Shown piece by piece: positions 1 to 9,063 of a DNA stretch of 64,000 bases (position 1 is its first letter; each line of letters begins with the position of its first letter). Made by a program: the position numbers and the translations under genes. Where the stretch lies: the NCBI RefSeq assembly GCF_000331735.1, contig NC_020126.1, positions 3,472,001-3,536,000 of the forward strand. The letters run 5' to 3'. The notes beneath the pieces are model-generated. The model saw only the letters and a list, made by a program, of their open reading frames with translations, did no database searches and had not been told where the DNA came from. The stretch comes from Myxococcus stipitatus DSM 14675 (GTDB taxonomy: Bacteria > Myxococcota > Myxococcia > Myxococcales > Myxococcaceae).

Positions 1-194
1 AGGTGCTGGAGCATGGCCGGCATGGGGTGATGGTGCCGGTGGAGGACGCCCAGGCGCTGTCCGAGGCGCTGGGGCGTGCGGTCTCGGACGAGGTGCACCG
101 CCAGGACCTCTCCCGCCGGGCGCGGGCGCGGGCGGAGGACCTGTCCGCGGCCAGGGCGCTGGAGGCATGGGACTCCCTGCTGTCCTCCCTCTGA
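1..194 (+). CDS. Glycosyltransferase family 4 (group 1), C-terminal fragment
   Basis: Only the last 63 residues are in the window; the gene enters from the left edge and the reading frame begins at base 3. The segment GVMVPVEDAQALSEAL matches the nucleotide-sugar-binding C-terminal part of GT-B group 1 glycosyltransferases, where a G-x-x-V-P-x-x-D/E-x-x-A-L-A-x-A-L pattern sits near the UDP-sugar site. It is followed by the arginine- and alanine-rich helix usual at the end of these proteins. Donor and acceptor cannot be judged from this piece. It ends 120 bp before glnS on the same strand. Confidence 0.7.
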   Translation, partial: VLEHGRHGVMVPVEDAQALSEALGRAVSDEVHRQDLSRRARARAEDLSAARALEAWDSLLSSL

Positions 195-314
195 GGGGCG
201 GGCGGAAGGGGGGAGGGGGCTCTGGGTGTTGTGCATCGAGGCACACCGGGAACGGCCGGGGAGCAAGGAATCGCTTGCCGGCTCCGGGCGGCTTCACGAG
301 GATTCGCCCCCACC

Positions 315-2003
<1,689 letters not shown>

Positions 2004-2011
2004 CGCTGGGG

Positions 2012-2115
2012 GACGCCAGGGTGCCGCCAGCCGTTTCGCGGGCGGCACCCGGCTTTCGGTAGGTCCCAGGATGACGTTCCCGCCCACGGTGCTCGTGGGC
2101 GTCCAGGTCCCGGTT
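2012..2115 (-). pseudogene. Relic copy of the 3' end of the small gene at 7532-7684
   Basis: Read on the minus strand this stretch encodes TWTPTSTVGGNVILG followed by a segment ending RVPPAK, nearly the same as the C-terminus of the ORF ending at 7532 (WTPTPTSTVDGDVILG ... RVPPSK). Nucleotide identity with 7516-7620 is visibly high, including cccaggatgacgt and acggtgctcgtgggcg. No start codon or upstream homology is present and the stop codon of the other copy is lost (cgg in place of tga), so it is a fragment. It lies directly after glnS and before the duplicated promoter cassette. Confidence 0.6.
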
Positions 2116-2129
2116 GAAGGCGCGCGGCG

Positions 2130-2385
2130 TGGCACCGCCCCACCTGCACTCCGGCGACGCCGCGAGATGTTGGGCGACAGAGACTCTTCGCGCCGCGCGG
2201 GCTCCCGCATCCTCCTCGCCATCTCCTTCTCCTCGGAGCAGCGCCCATGCGTGCCGTGCCCTTGCTTGCCCTCCTCGTTCCGCTGTCCCTCGCTCAGGCC
2301 CGGAGTCCCTCGGGGCCGCCTCCGGCCGTCCGGGCCCGCGATGGGCGCGACGTCGAGGCGGCGCGGGGCACCCTCGTCGCGGCCG
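2130..2385 (+). repeat. Promoter/RBS/signal-peptide cassette, copy 1
   Basis: About 115 bp upstream of the serine hydrolase ATG plus its first 45 or so codons are a diverged copy of 5915-6170. Shared blocks include cggcgacgccgcgaga, gttgggcgac, catgcgtgccgtgccc and ccgctgtccctcgc. After the segment ARDGRDVEAARGTL the two downstream proteins become unrelated. Confidence 0.85.
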
Positions 2386-3461
2386 CGAGCGCCCCGGCGT
2401 TCGTCCAGGTCATCGAGCGCGAAGTGCCGGCGCTCATGAAAGAGGCCCACATCCCAGGCGCGGCCGTGGGGCTGATTGTCGGCGGCAAGCTGGTCTACGC
2501 GAAGGGCTTCGGCTTCGCGGACCATGCCGGCAAGGTGCCTGTGACGGCCGACACGGTGTTCATCGCCGCCTCGCTGTCGAAGCCCATCGCGAGCTGGGTG
2601 GCGATGCGCCTGGCCGAGCAGGGACGCGTGCGGTTGGATGCGCCGGTGGCCGATGTGCTGTCGCCGTGGCCGCTGCCGAAGAGCCCGTTCGACCCTCGCC
2701 TGATAACGATTCGCCGCCTGCTGTCGCACACCGCGGGCACGACGCTGGGCGGGTACCAGGGCTGGCTCGACTTCAAGGAACTGCCCACGCTGGAGGAGTC
2801 GCTGGCCGGAAAGACCAACGGCCGCGGCGGGGTGGAGCTGTTCGCGCCGGCCGGTGCGAAGTTCCAGTACTCGGGAGGGGGCTACACCCTGATGCAATTG
2901 GCCATCGAGCGGACCACCCAGCGCAAGTACGCGGACCTGGCGCGGGAGCTGGTGTTCCGCCCGCTGGGCATGAAGCACAGCAGTGTCGCCATGACGCCGG
3001 AGGTGCTGACCGGCGCGGCGCAGGGACATGGTGACGATGGCAAGCCCGTGCCGATGCGCTACTACGTCGAACAGGCGCCTTCGACCTTGAGCACCAGCCT
3101 CCATGACTTCGCCCGCTGGATGATTGCCAGCATGGCGAACACCGCCGGCGCGCATCCGCTGACCCCGGCGCAGCTGGCCCAGCTATACACCCCCGCGGAG
3201 CTGAGTACGCCGCGTGCACCCGGTGAGGCGGTCTACGGCCTGGGTCACTTCATCGAGCGCCTGGGGGATGGCAGCACCGCCGTGGGGCACGACGGGCGCA
3301 ACCAGGCTGGCTTCCGCGCGAAGTTCTTGATGCGTCCGCAATCTGGCGACGGCATCGTGTTCTTCAGCAATGCTCGCACGGGTCTCGCTTTGGACCATAT
3401 CGTCTGCCTTTGGGGCGCGGACGTGGCCAAGGTCGATGCGGCGACGGCCTGCAAGAAATAG
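2247..3461 (+). CDS. Secreted serine hydrolase, beta-lactamase/class C PBP fold
   Basis: A 404-residue exported protein of the beta-lactamase/transpeptidase-like superfamily (Pfam Beta-lactamase: class C enzymes, esterases, D-aminopeptidases). Residues 1-18 form a signal peptide. The catalytic SxxK tetrad is S109-L-S-K112 within FIAASLSKPI; a Y-S-G motif occupies the YxN position (FQYSGGGYTLM); GHDGRNQAG serves as the late HxG/KTG element. Such proteins hydrolyse peptides or esters in the periplasm or outside the cell; the substrate cannot be predicted. Residues 20-45 (ARDGRDVEAARGTL) are not typical of this fold and match the N-terminus of the alpha/beta hydrolase at 6032, so the 5' end appears to be a captured cassette. 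Convergent with the LytTR regulator. Confidence 0.9.
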   Translation: MRAVPLLALLVPLSLAQARSPSGPPPAVRARDGRDVEAARGTLVAAASAPAFVQVIEREVPALMKEAHIPGAAVGLIVGGKLVYAKGFGFADHAGKVPVTADTVFIAASLSKPIASWVAMRLAEQGRVRLDAPVADVLSPWPLPKSPFDPRLITIRRLLSHTAGTTLGGYQGWLDFKELPTLEESLAGKTNGRGGVELFAPAGAKFQYSGGGYTLMQLAIERTTQRKYADLARELVFRPLGMKHSSVAMTPEVLTGAAQGHGDDGKPVPMRYYVEQAPSTLSTSLHDFARWMIASMANTAGAHPLTPAQLAQLYTPAELSTPRAPGEAVYGLGHFIERLGDGSTAVGHDGRNQAGFRAKFLMRPQSGDGIVFFSNARTGLALDHIVCLWGADVAKVDAATACKK

Positions 3462-3514
3462 CGAGGCGTTCGACCGAAGTGGGAGGGCACGGCTCGCCGC
3501 GTGAACAAGCGGGC

Positions 3515-4207
3515 CTACGCCTCCAGTCGCTTGCGCAGGAGGGGCAGTCGGCTGCGGCCCACTGGCAGTCGGGTGCCGTCCCGCAGGTCCACGGACGTGC
3601 GCGAGCCCTCCGAGGCGACGAGCTCGCGGATGTCCGTCACTCGGACGAGATAGGAGCGATGGATGCGGAAGAAGTCGGCGGGGAGCAACTGCTCGAGCCG
3701 CTCCAGGCTCTTCTCGCTCAGCTCGGTGCCCCCTTCTCGCAGGACCAGCTCCGCGTAGTCGCCCGCGCCCTGGATGTACGCGACGGAGTCCAGCGGGACG
3801 AGAACCACGCCTCCGCCCTTCCTCACCGCGAGGGTGCGCAAGGGCGTGGCCGCGCGGCTCCCCACGCGGCCGAGCGCGAGGGCCAGTCGCTCCGGCGTGT
3901 ACGGCTTGGGCACGAAGTCCAGCACTCCCAACTCGAAGGCGCGCAGGGCCTGGTCGGTGTTCGCGGAGACCACCACCGTCAGGAAGGCGCCCGCGGTCGC
4001 CTCCGCGAGCAGCGTGAAGCCGTCCTCGCCGGAGAGGTTCAGGTCCAGCAGCAACACGTCCACGTCGCGCCCGGCCAACTGCGCGCGAGCCTCGTCCAGA
4101 CTCGCGCACACGCGAAGCGGTGGGGCTCCCGGCCCCAACCACTGCTCGCACAGCCGAGCGAGGCGGCGGGCCGCCAGCGGTTCGTCCTCCACGATGAGCA
4201 GCCTCAC
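3515..4207 (-). CDS. LytTR-type response regulator
   Basis: A 230-residue two-component regulator. An N-terminal receiver domain carries the acidic pair in LIVEDEP and the phospho-acceptor near D55 in DVLLLDLNLSGEDG; a C-terminal LytTR DNA-binding domain (about residues 125-230) is recognised by VAYIQGAGDYAELVL and FRIHRSYLVRVTDI. The GTG at 4207 is chosen because the protein then begins VRLLIVEDE, the normal receiver start, and because it overlaps the kinase stop codon by four bases, so the two are translationally coupled. LytTR proteins bind direct repeats upstream of targets; the flanking secreted hydrolases are possible targets (inference from position only). Confidence 0.93.
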   Translation of the reverse strand: MRLLIVEDEPLAARRLARLCEQWLGPGAPPLRVCASLDEARAQLAGRDVDVLLLDLNLSGEDGFTLLAEATAGAFLTVVVSANTDQALRAFELGVLDFVPKPYTPERLALALGRVGSRAATPLRTLAVRKGGGVVLVPLDSVAYIQGAGDYAELVLREGGTELSEKSLERLEQLLPADFFRIHRSYLVRVTDIRELVASEGSRTSVDLRDGTRLPVGRSRLPLLRKRLEA

Positions 4208-5895
4208 GCCGGCACCTCCACCCGCGTCATCCACCCCTCCTCGGTGGGGCCGTCCTGGAGCCCCCACGCACCGGGGAAGGCCTCTTCCAGGCGCGCGCGC
4301 AGGTAGCGCGAGCCGGTGCCGTCACCTCCCCCTGGGCCCTTGCCCGTCCCCAGGGGGGCGAGGAAGGCATAGTGCCGCCGCGGCTGGGCGCCCTCGGTGA
4401 CGAGGCTGCCCTGGAGCCGGAAGGTGTGGGGCGAGACGTAGCGGTTGTGGCTGAAGGCGTTCTCCAGCAGCGTGTGCAGCAGCGCGGGAGGGACGGGGGC
4501 ATCCAGGTCCACGCCCTCGGTCTTGAGGCGGAAGGCCGTGCCCTGTCGGCAGCCCATGACGTCCAGGTGGGCGCGGCACAGCTCCAGCTCGCGGGAGAGC
4601 GGGATGGTCCGCTCCCCCGAGACGGCGAGCAGGTGCCGGTACACCGTGCCCAGCGCCTCGATGAAGCGCACGGCCTGCGCGGGTTGCGTCTCCACCCACT
4701 CACTCAGCGCGCCCAGCGTGTTCATCAAGAAGTGGGGCTGCAGGCTGCGCTTGAGCAATTCCAGTTGCAGGCGCTCCGCGGCGCGCGTCGCGCTCTCCAG
4801 TCGCTCCTGCTGGCGGCGCTGCTGCTGGGCATGCACCACCGTGAGCCAGAGCAGGAGTCCCCCGAAGGCGAGGAAGAAGCCCCGGTCGGAGAAGCCCCAG
4901 GGCTCGAACAGGTAGAGCGCCACGGAGAAGACGAGCCCCGCCAGCGCGCCCCAGGCTCCGGGTTCTCCCCTCCGCCGCGCGCGCACCACGAGCAGTGCGG
5001 AGACAACGAGCGAAGTCCCGAGCGCGACGCCCTGCTTGTTGTCGAACCCCGGAACGAAGGCGAGCGAGAGCAGCCCGAACCCCAGTCCCATCCACCGCAG
5101 CCACCGGCGTGGCTCGCCGAAGGCCGCGTGCACCGTCGCCGGCAGCAACGCGGCCACCGCCAGCACCGTCCCAGCCAGCAGCCTCAGCCGCACCGGGTGC
5201 AGCGGATAGAGGTAGTTGGCGATCCCGCGCCACGCCTCCAGGAGGACCAGCGTCGCGGCGCAGAGGCACAACACGCCCAGCAGCAGCGTGGCGAGTGCGT
5301 CGCGAGTGAGCCGCACGCGCGCGAGGTGGTAGAGCCCCATCAGCACCAGCGCACCCAGCGAGCAGAGCGCCGGCAGCAGGCCGAACATCCGCGTCTGGGC
5401 CAGGGCCACGGCCTCACCCACCTGCACGCGGTGGAGGGTCCCCACGGGCTGGAAGCCGAGCCGATGCGCCGACACACGCATCGTCAGCACATGAGGGCCC
5501 GGCGCGCTGAGCTCGGGGGGAAGTGGCAACTGGGCATCGATTCGTCCCGGAACCTCCTCGGCGGACGTGCGCCCCACCTGGCCGTTGCGGCCCAGGGGGC
5601 TGCCGTCCCACCAGGCCTCCCATGACCCGAGCATCGACAGGGCGAGGGCGGGTGTCGGGGCTCCGGCTTCCCGGGCGGGCACCTCCACCTGGGTGCGCAG
5701 CCAGAAGGGGCCCGTCCCCTCATTCACCTCGAGCCTGTCCACCGTGCGCCAGCCGTGCGTGTCCCCGGAGAGCGCCACCTCCAGGGGGAGGTCGTCGGCA
5801 TGCACCTGGACCTGTCCCTCTTTCACGGACGGCACCGCGGCCGAGGCGGAGAGTGAGAGCGCGAGGACTCCCGCGAGGAGGGTGGACGACATCAT
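4204..5895 (-). CDS. LytS-type membrane sensor histidine kinase (7TM-DISM-like)
   Basis: A 563-residue membrane kinase paired with the LytTR regulator. Order: signal peptide (about 1-22), an extracytoplasmic jelly-roll-like domain (about 50-190, with FWLRTQVEVP), about seven hydrophobic segments (about 200-390), then the His_kinase domain with the phosphorylatable histidine in LKRSLQPHFLMNTLGALSEW and a HATPase region with the N-box in LLHTLLENAFSHNRY. The G-box region is short (GTGSRYLRARLEEAFP) and the protein ends soon after. ATG at 5895 is preferred over the upstream extension to 6060, which runs into the divergent promoter and lacks a signal peptide; a second ATG follows at 5892. The ligand is unknown; 7TM-DISM sensors often detect carbohydrates. 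Confidence 0.88.
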   Translation of the reverse strand: MMSSTLLAGVLALSLSASAAVPSVKEGQVQVHADDLPLEVALSGDTHGWRTVDRLEVNEGTGPFWLRTQVEVPAREAGAPTPALALSMLGSWEAWWDGSPLGRNGQVGRTSAEEVPGRIDAQLPLPPELSAPGPHVLTMRVSAHRLGFQPVGTLHRVQVGEAVALAQTRMFGLLPALCSLGALVLMGLYHLARVRLTRDALATLLLGVLCLCAATLVLLEAWRGIANYLYPLHPVRLRLLAGTVLAVAALLPATVHAAFGEPRRWLRWMGLGFGLLSLAFVPGFDNKQGVALGTSLVVSALLVVRARRRGEPGAWGALAGLVFSVALYLFEPWGFSDRGFFLAFGGLLLWLTVVHAQQQRRQQERLESATRAAERLQLELLKRSLQPHFLMNTLGALSEWVETQPAQAVRFIEALGTVYRHLLAVSGERTIPLSRELELCRAHLDVMGCRQGTAFRLKTEGVDLDAPVPPALLHTLLENAFSHNRYVSPHTFRLQGSLVTEGAQPRRHYAFLAPLGTGKGPGGGDGTGSRYLRARLEEAFPGAWGLQDGPTEEGWMTRVEVPA

Positions 5896-6031
5896 GGGCG
5901 CAGCATACGCAGCGCGGCCACGCCCCACGCGCGTTTCGGCGACGCCGCGAGACGTTGGGCGACGGGGGCCCCACGCGGCACGCGGGCCCCTGCATCCTCC
6001 GCTCAGTTGCTCGCCTCTCGGAGGAAAGCCC
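5896..6031. promoter_or_regulatory. Divergent promoter region between the sensor kinase and the alpha/beta hydrolase
   Basis: 136 bp separate two divergent starts. The hydrolase side carries gaggaaag, a usable ribosome binding site, about 8 bp before its ATG. Most of the interval belongs to the cassette duplicated at 2130-2246. No -35/-10 pair can be called confidently in this GC-rich DNA. Confidence 0.5.
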
Positions 6032-6170
6032 ATGCGTGCCGTGCCCCTGCTTGCCCTCATCCTTCCGCTGTCCCTCGCCCAGGCTCAGAGCCTCCAGATG
6101 GAGCCCCACACCTTCCAGGCTCGCGATGGCCGCAGCGTCGAGGCCGAGCTGGGCACCCTCACCGTCCCCC
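5915..6170 (+). repeat. Promoter/RBS/signal-peptide cassette, copy 2
   Basis: This is the counterpart of 2130-2385 and is probably the donor. Its coding part (QARDGRSVEAELGTLTVPL) fits the natural N-terminus of TAP-like alpha/beta hydrolases, whereas in copy 1 the same segment sits in front of an unrelated fold. Confidence 0.85.
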
Positions 6171-7438
6171 TGCGCCACGCCCGCCCCGACGGTCCGAATC
6201 TTCCCCTGCGCTTCGTGCGCTTCAAGAGCACGAACCCCTCGCCCGGCGCGCCCATCGTCTACCTGGCCGGTGGCCCGGGCGGCTCCGGTATCGATGCCGC
6301 TCGCCACGGCCGCTTCGACCTGTTCCTCGCCCTGCGGGAGGTGGCCGACGTCATCGCGTTGGACCAGCGCGGCACCGGCCAGTCGAACCCCCATGTCGAG
6401 CTGGTGCAGTCCTGGGCCATCCCGCTCGACCAGCCCGCGGACGAGGCGCAGCTCACCGCCGCGGTGAAGAAGGCCGCCGCCGAGGCGAGCGAGAACTGGA
6501 CCAATGCCGGCGTGGACCTGGGCGCGTACAACACGGAGGAGAACGCCGACGACTTGGAGATGCTGCGCAAGGCGCTGGGCGCGCCGAAGCTCAACCTCTG
6601 GGGCATCAGCTACGGCACCCACCTGGGGCTCTCGTATCTGCGTCGCCACACGCCGCAGGTGGAGCGCATCATCCTCGCCGGCATCGAGGGACCGGACGAC
6701 ACCTGGAAGCGACCTGCCCACGCGGAGGCGCTGCTCGCGCAATGGGAGTCCGTGCTGCGCGCGGAAGGGGCCAAGGGACCGGGCCTGAGGGCGCGGTTGG
6801 CCAAGCTCTTGAAGTCGCTGAAGCGCGAGCCCCGCGCCGTTGAGTTCGCGGACGAGACCACGGGAGAGCGCCGCACCTGGCGCATCAGCCACTTCGACCT
6901 TCAGCGCACCATCTTCGAGATGATGCGGGACCCCACCATCTTCCGGCGCTTCCTCGCGATGCTCCCGGCGTTGGAGTCCGGAGACTTCTCGCCGATGGTG
7001 CCTTTCGCGAGCATGCTTCGCGAAGGGGGGATGCGGCCGATGTCGCTCGCCATGGACGCGGCCTCCGGCGTGAGCCCGGCGCGACTCGCCCTCATCCAGC
7101 GGGAGGCGGCGAAGGCCCTGCTCGGTGGCAGCGTCAACCCGGGACCCGTGCTCGCGGGAGATGTGCCGGGCGTGCGTGACTTGGGTGAGTCCTTCCGCGG
7201 ACCGCTGAAGGCCTCGGTGCCCGTGCTCCTCATCAGCGGCACCCTGGATGGGCGCACGAGCCCGGACAACGCGGAGGCGCTTCGCCCCGGGCTCTCCAAG
7301 GCCACGCACCTGGTGTTGGTGGGCGCGGGCCACGACGGCCTCTTCCAGTCGGACCCGCGCATCCTCGAGCGGATGAAGTCCTTCATGAAGGGCGAAGCGC
7401 TCCGTGACGAGCGCATGGAGATCAAGGCGAAGCCCTGA
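6032..7438 (+). CDS. Secreted alpha/beta hydrolase, S33 peptidase / TAP-like family
   Basis: A 468-residue exported hydrolase. Residues 1-18 are a signal peptide (MRAVPLLALILPLSLAQA). The oxyanion-hole element is VYLAGGPGGSG, the nucleophile elbow is W-G-I-S-Y-G-T with S193, the acid is in LLISGTLDGRTSP and the histidine in VLVGAGHDGLF near the C-terminus. This is the pattern of proline iminopeptidase and tripeptidyl-aminopeptidase-like enzymes, which release N-terminal amino acids or short peptides from extracellular substrates. The ATG at 6032 is supported by gaggaaag upstream; the frame is open further upstream, but that region belongs to the divergent kinase gene. A perfect 11-bp hairpin follows the stop. 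Confidence 0.93.
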   Translation: MRAVPLLALILPLSLAQAQSLQMEPHTFQARDGRSVEAELGTLTVPLRHARPDGPNLPLRFVRFKSTNPSPGAPIVYLAGGPGGSGIDAARHGRFDLFLALREVADVIALDQRGTGQSNPHVELVQSWAIPLDQPADEAQLTAAVKKAAAEASENWTNAGVDLGAYNTEENADDLEMLRKALGAPKLNLWGISYGTHLGLSYLRRHTPQVERIILAGIEGPDDTWKRPAHAEALLAQWESVLRAEGAKGPGLRARLAKLLKSLKREPRAVEFADETTGERRTWRISHFDLQRTIFEMMRDPTIFRRFLAMLPALESGDFSPMVPFASMLREGGMRPMSLAMDAASGVSPARLALIQREAAKALLGGSVNPGPVLAGDVPGVRDLGESFRGPLKASVPVLLISGTLDGRTSPDNAEALRPGLSKATHLVLVGAGHDGLFQSDPRILERMKSFMKGEALRDERMEIKAKP

Positions 7439-7460
7439 CGTCGGTGACTCATCAGCCGCA

Positions 7461-7493
7461 CACCGTCACCCCGAGGGACTCTGGGTGACGGTG
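7461..7493. terminator. Hairpin terminator between convergent genes
   Basis: CACCGTCACCC (7461-7471) and GGGTGACGGTG (7483-7493) are perfect 11-bp complementary arms around an 11-nt loop, 22 bp after the alpha/beta hydrolase stop and facing the minus-strand gene that ends at 7532. No U-tract is present on either side, as is common in high-GC genomes. Confidence 0.7.
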
Positions 7494-7531
7494 CAGCATG
7501 AGCAGCTCCAGGGACGCCGGGGAGCCGCCTG

Positions 7532-7684
7532 TCATTTCGAGGGCGGCACCCGGCATGCGGCATGTCCCAGGATGACGTCCCCGTCCACGGTGCTCGTGGG
7601 CGTGGGCGTCCAGCCGGCCGCGAGCCGGGCGTCGAGGAGCTCATCCGCGCTGGGGCGACGGTCCCACACGGAGACCGCGTTCAC
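7532..7684 (-). CDS. Small hypothetical ORF, in frame with the upstream ORF but separated by TGA
   Basis: A 50-residue ORF from GTG 7684 (VNAVSVWDRRPSADELLDARL, ending RVPPSK). It lies in the same frame as the 73-residue ORF upstream and is separated from its TGA stop (7694-7696) by only three codons. A second, degraded copy of its last 32 or so codons lies at 2012-2115. The two ORFs may be one gene broken by a nonsense mutation, or two small genes; the sequence does not decide. No family recognised. Confidence 0.4.
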   Translation of the reverse strand: MNAVSVWDRRPSADELLDARLAAGWTPTPTSTVDGDVILGHAACRVPPSK

Positions 7685-7693
7685 TCCGCCCAG

Positions 7694-7915
7694 TCACGTG
7701 GTGTCGAAGACGAGATAGCTCCCGTCCTTCCAGGGCACCACCACGTCGTGGGTGAACTCGTCCTGGACCACGACCTCGGTGACATCTCGAGGCGGTGTAT
7801 CGCTGAAGCCCCAGCGCACCACGTCCTGGAGCAGCGTGAGCGGAGCCAGCTCGCGCTCCAGCGCGTCACGCTGGTCCTGGGACAGGCCCCTCCGGTCGTG
7901 GGTCAGCGGTGCCAT
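7694..7915 (-). CDS. Small hypothetical protein (73 aa)
   Basis: Starts MAPLTHDRRGLSQDQRDALE and ends VVPWKDGSYLVFDTT. The composition is that of a soluble, structured small protein with an amphipathic N-terminal helix. It is divergent from the acyltransferase gene at 8172. The in-frame continuation after the stop (7532-7684) looks coding, which suggests the intact ancestral product was about 125 residues. I do not recognise the family. Confidence 0.5.
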   Translation of the reverse strand: MAPLTHDRRGLSQDQRDALERELAPLTLLQDVVRWGFSDTPPRDVTEVVVQDEFTHDVVVPWKDGSYLVFDTT

Positions 7916-8171
7916 GGCCTGGAGCGTAGCCCGTTTCCTTTCGGCAATCCCAGGTGGCGCCGCCATCAAGGGCGCCCGGCGGGGGCGGAGTGAAGACACC
8001 TCCGACGCACCACGCGTGGAGGGGGCTCCGCGGACGAGGGGAGCCTGGGGTTGTGTCCAACGAAGGGGTGACTCTCCACGACGGAGGCTCGGTCGAACTC
8101 GCGTCTCCTGCGACGAAAGTACCTGCGAGGACGGTGAGACATCAGCCCGCCTCGCTACCAGGAGAGTACCC

Positions 8172-8984
8172 ATGACCTGCATGCACTGGCGCTGGCGTGT
8201 TGCCGCGACCCAGCGAGAGCTTGATGACGTGGCTCGCATCCGCTGGGCTGTTTTCGGCGGAGAGCTGGGACTGCTGTCCCCGCAGTCCGCGCTGTCCCGG
8301 CGGGAGGTGACGTGTGTCGACACGCTCGACACCACGGTGCACGTGCTCGTCTACGCGGGCCACGAGCCGGTGGCGACGATGCGCGTGGCGTTGCCCAACG
8401 CGGAGGTCGCGGCGAACCAGGGCGGGAAGGTCGGCCTCGAGATGGAGCAGCGGGTGGACCTCTCGGGTCTGCTCCAGCCGGGCCGGGTGGTCGCGGAGCC
8501 CTCGCGCTTCTGTGTGTTGCCGAAGTGGCGGCGCTCGGAGGCCGTCACGTGGCTGCAGGCGGGCATGTACGTGGAGAGCGTGCGCCGCGGGGTGACGCAC
8601 TGGATTGCGTCCACGAACCTGGAGACGGACTCGCCCGAGGACGCGCTCCTCGCCTGGCGGGTGGCGGAGCACCGGGGGTGGCTGAGCCCTCACTGGCGCG
8701 TGGCCGTGCCCGACCCGCGGAGCGCCCCGGTGCAGCCTCGCAACCCCTACTACACGCCCGAGGAGCGGGCGCGGGCGGCGCAGGGGCAGTTGGACGGGCT
8801 GCGGCTGCCCAGGGCGCCCGTGCTCTTCGCCCGGACGATGGGGGCGCGCTTCATCTCGGAGCCGCTCTACGACGCGTATTTCCAGTGGTTCACGCTGCCG
8901 CTCGTCATGGCGCTCGATGAAGTTCCGGCGGACTCCGTGGCGTGCTTCCGCGCGCTGGAGCAAGGCCTGCGTCCGGCCGCCTAG
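8172..8984 (+). CDS. GNAT-fold acyltransferase, LuxI / N-acyl amino acid synthase (FeeM)-like
   Basis: A 270-residue protein. N-terminal WRVAATQRELDDVARIRWAVF resembles the start of autoinducer synthases and FeeM, where the first strand and helix hold the conserved arginine; VAEPSRFCVLPKWRR corresponds to the E-x-S-R-F/Y-x-V block of LuxI-type enzymes, followed by a long helix (AVTWLQAGMYVESVRRGVTHW). These enzymes transfer a fatty acyl chain from acyl-ACP or acyl-CoA to an amine such as an amino acid or S-adenosylmethionine. The C-terminal third (after about 180) is longer than in LuxI (about 200 aa). ATG 8172 follows aggagag. Its neighbours are a diiron-type protein 79 bp downstream on the same strand and a convergent LuxR-type regulator. 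The product is not predictable; a plain GNAT is the alternative. Confidence 0.75.
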   Translation: MTCMHWRWRVAATQRELDDVARIRWAVFGGELGLLSPQSALSRREVTCVDTLDTTVHVLVYAGHEPVATMRVALPNAEVAANQGGKVGLEMEQRVDLSGLLQPGRVVAEPSRFCVLPKWRRSEAVTWLQAGMYVESVRRGVTHWIASTNLETDSPEDALLAWRVAEHRGWLSPHWRVAVPDPRSAPVQPRNPYYTPEERARAAQGQLDGLRLPRAPVLFARTMGARFISEPLYDAYFQWFTLPLVMALDEVPADSVACFRALEQGLRPAA

Positions 8985-9063
8985 GCCGGGACGGTTTCTC
9001 TCTTCCCTTCACCTTCAACACGCAGTGACCGGGAGCCTCGAAGGCACCGGATAGGAGACGTAC

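Noticed and set aside
8172..8984. Canonical LuxI homoserine-lactone synthase
   Set aside because: The protein is longer than LuxI, and the adjacent regulator lacks a typical autoinducer-binding domain, so I keep the broader FeeM/LuxI-like label.
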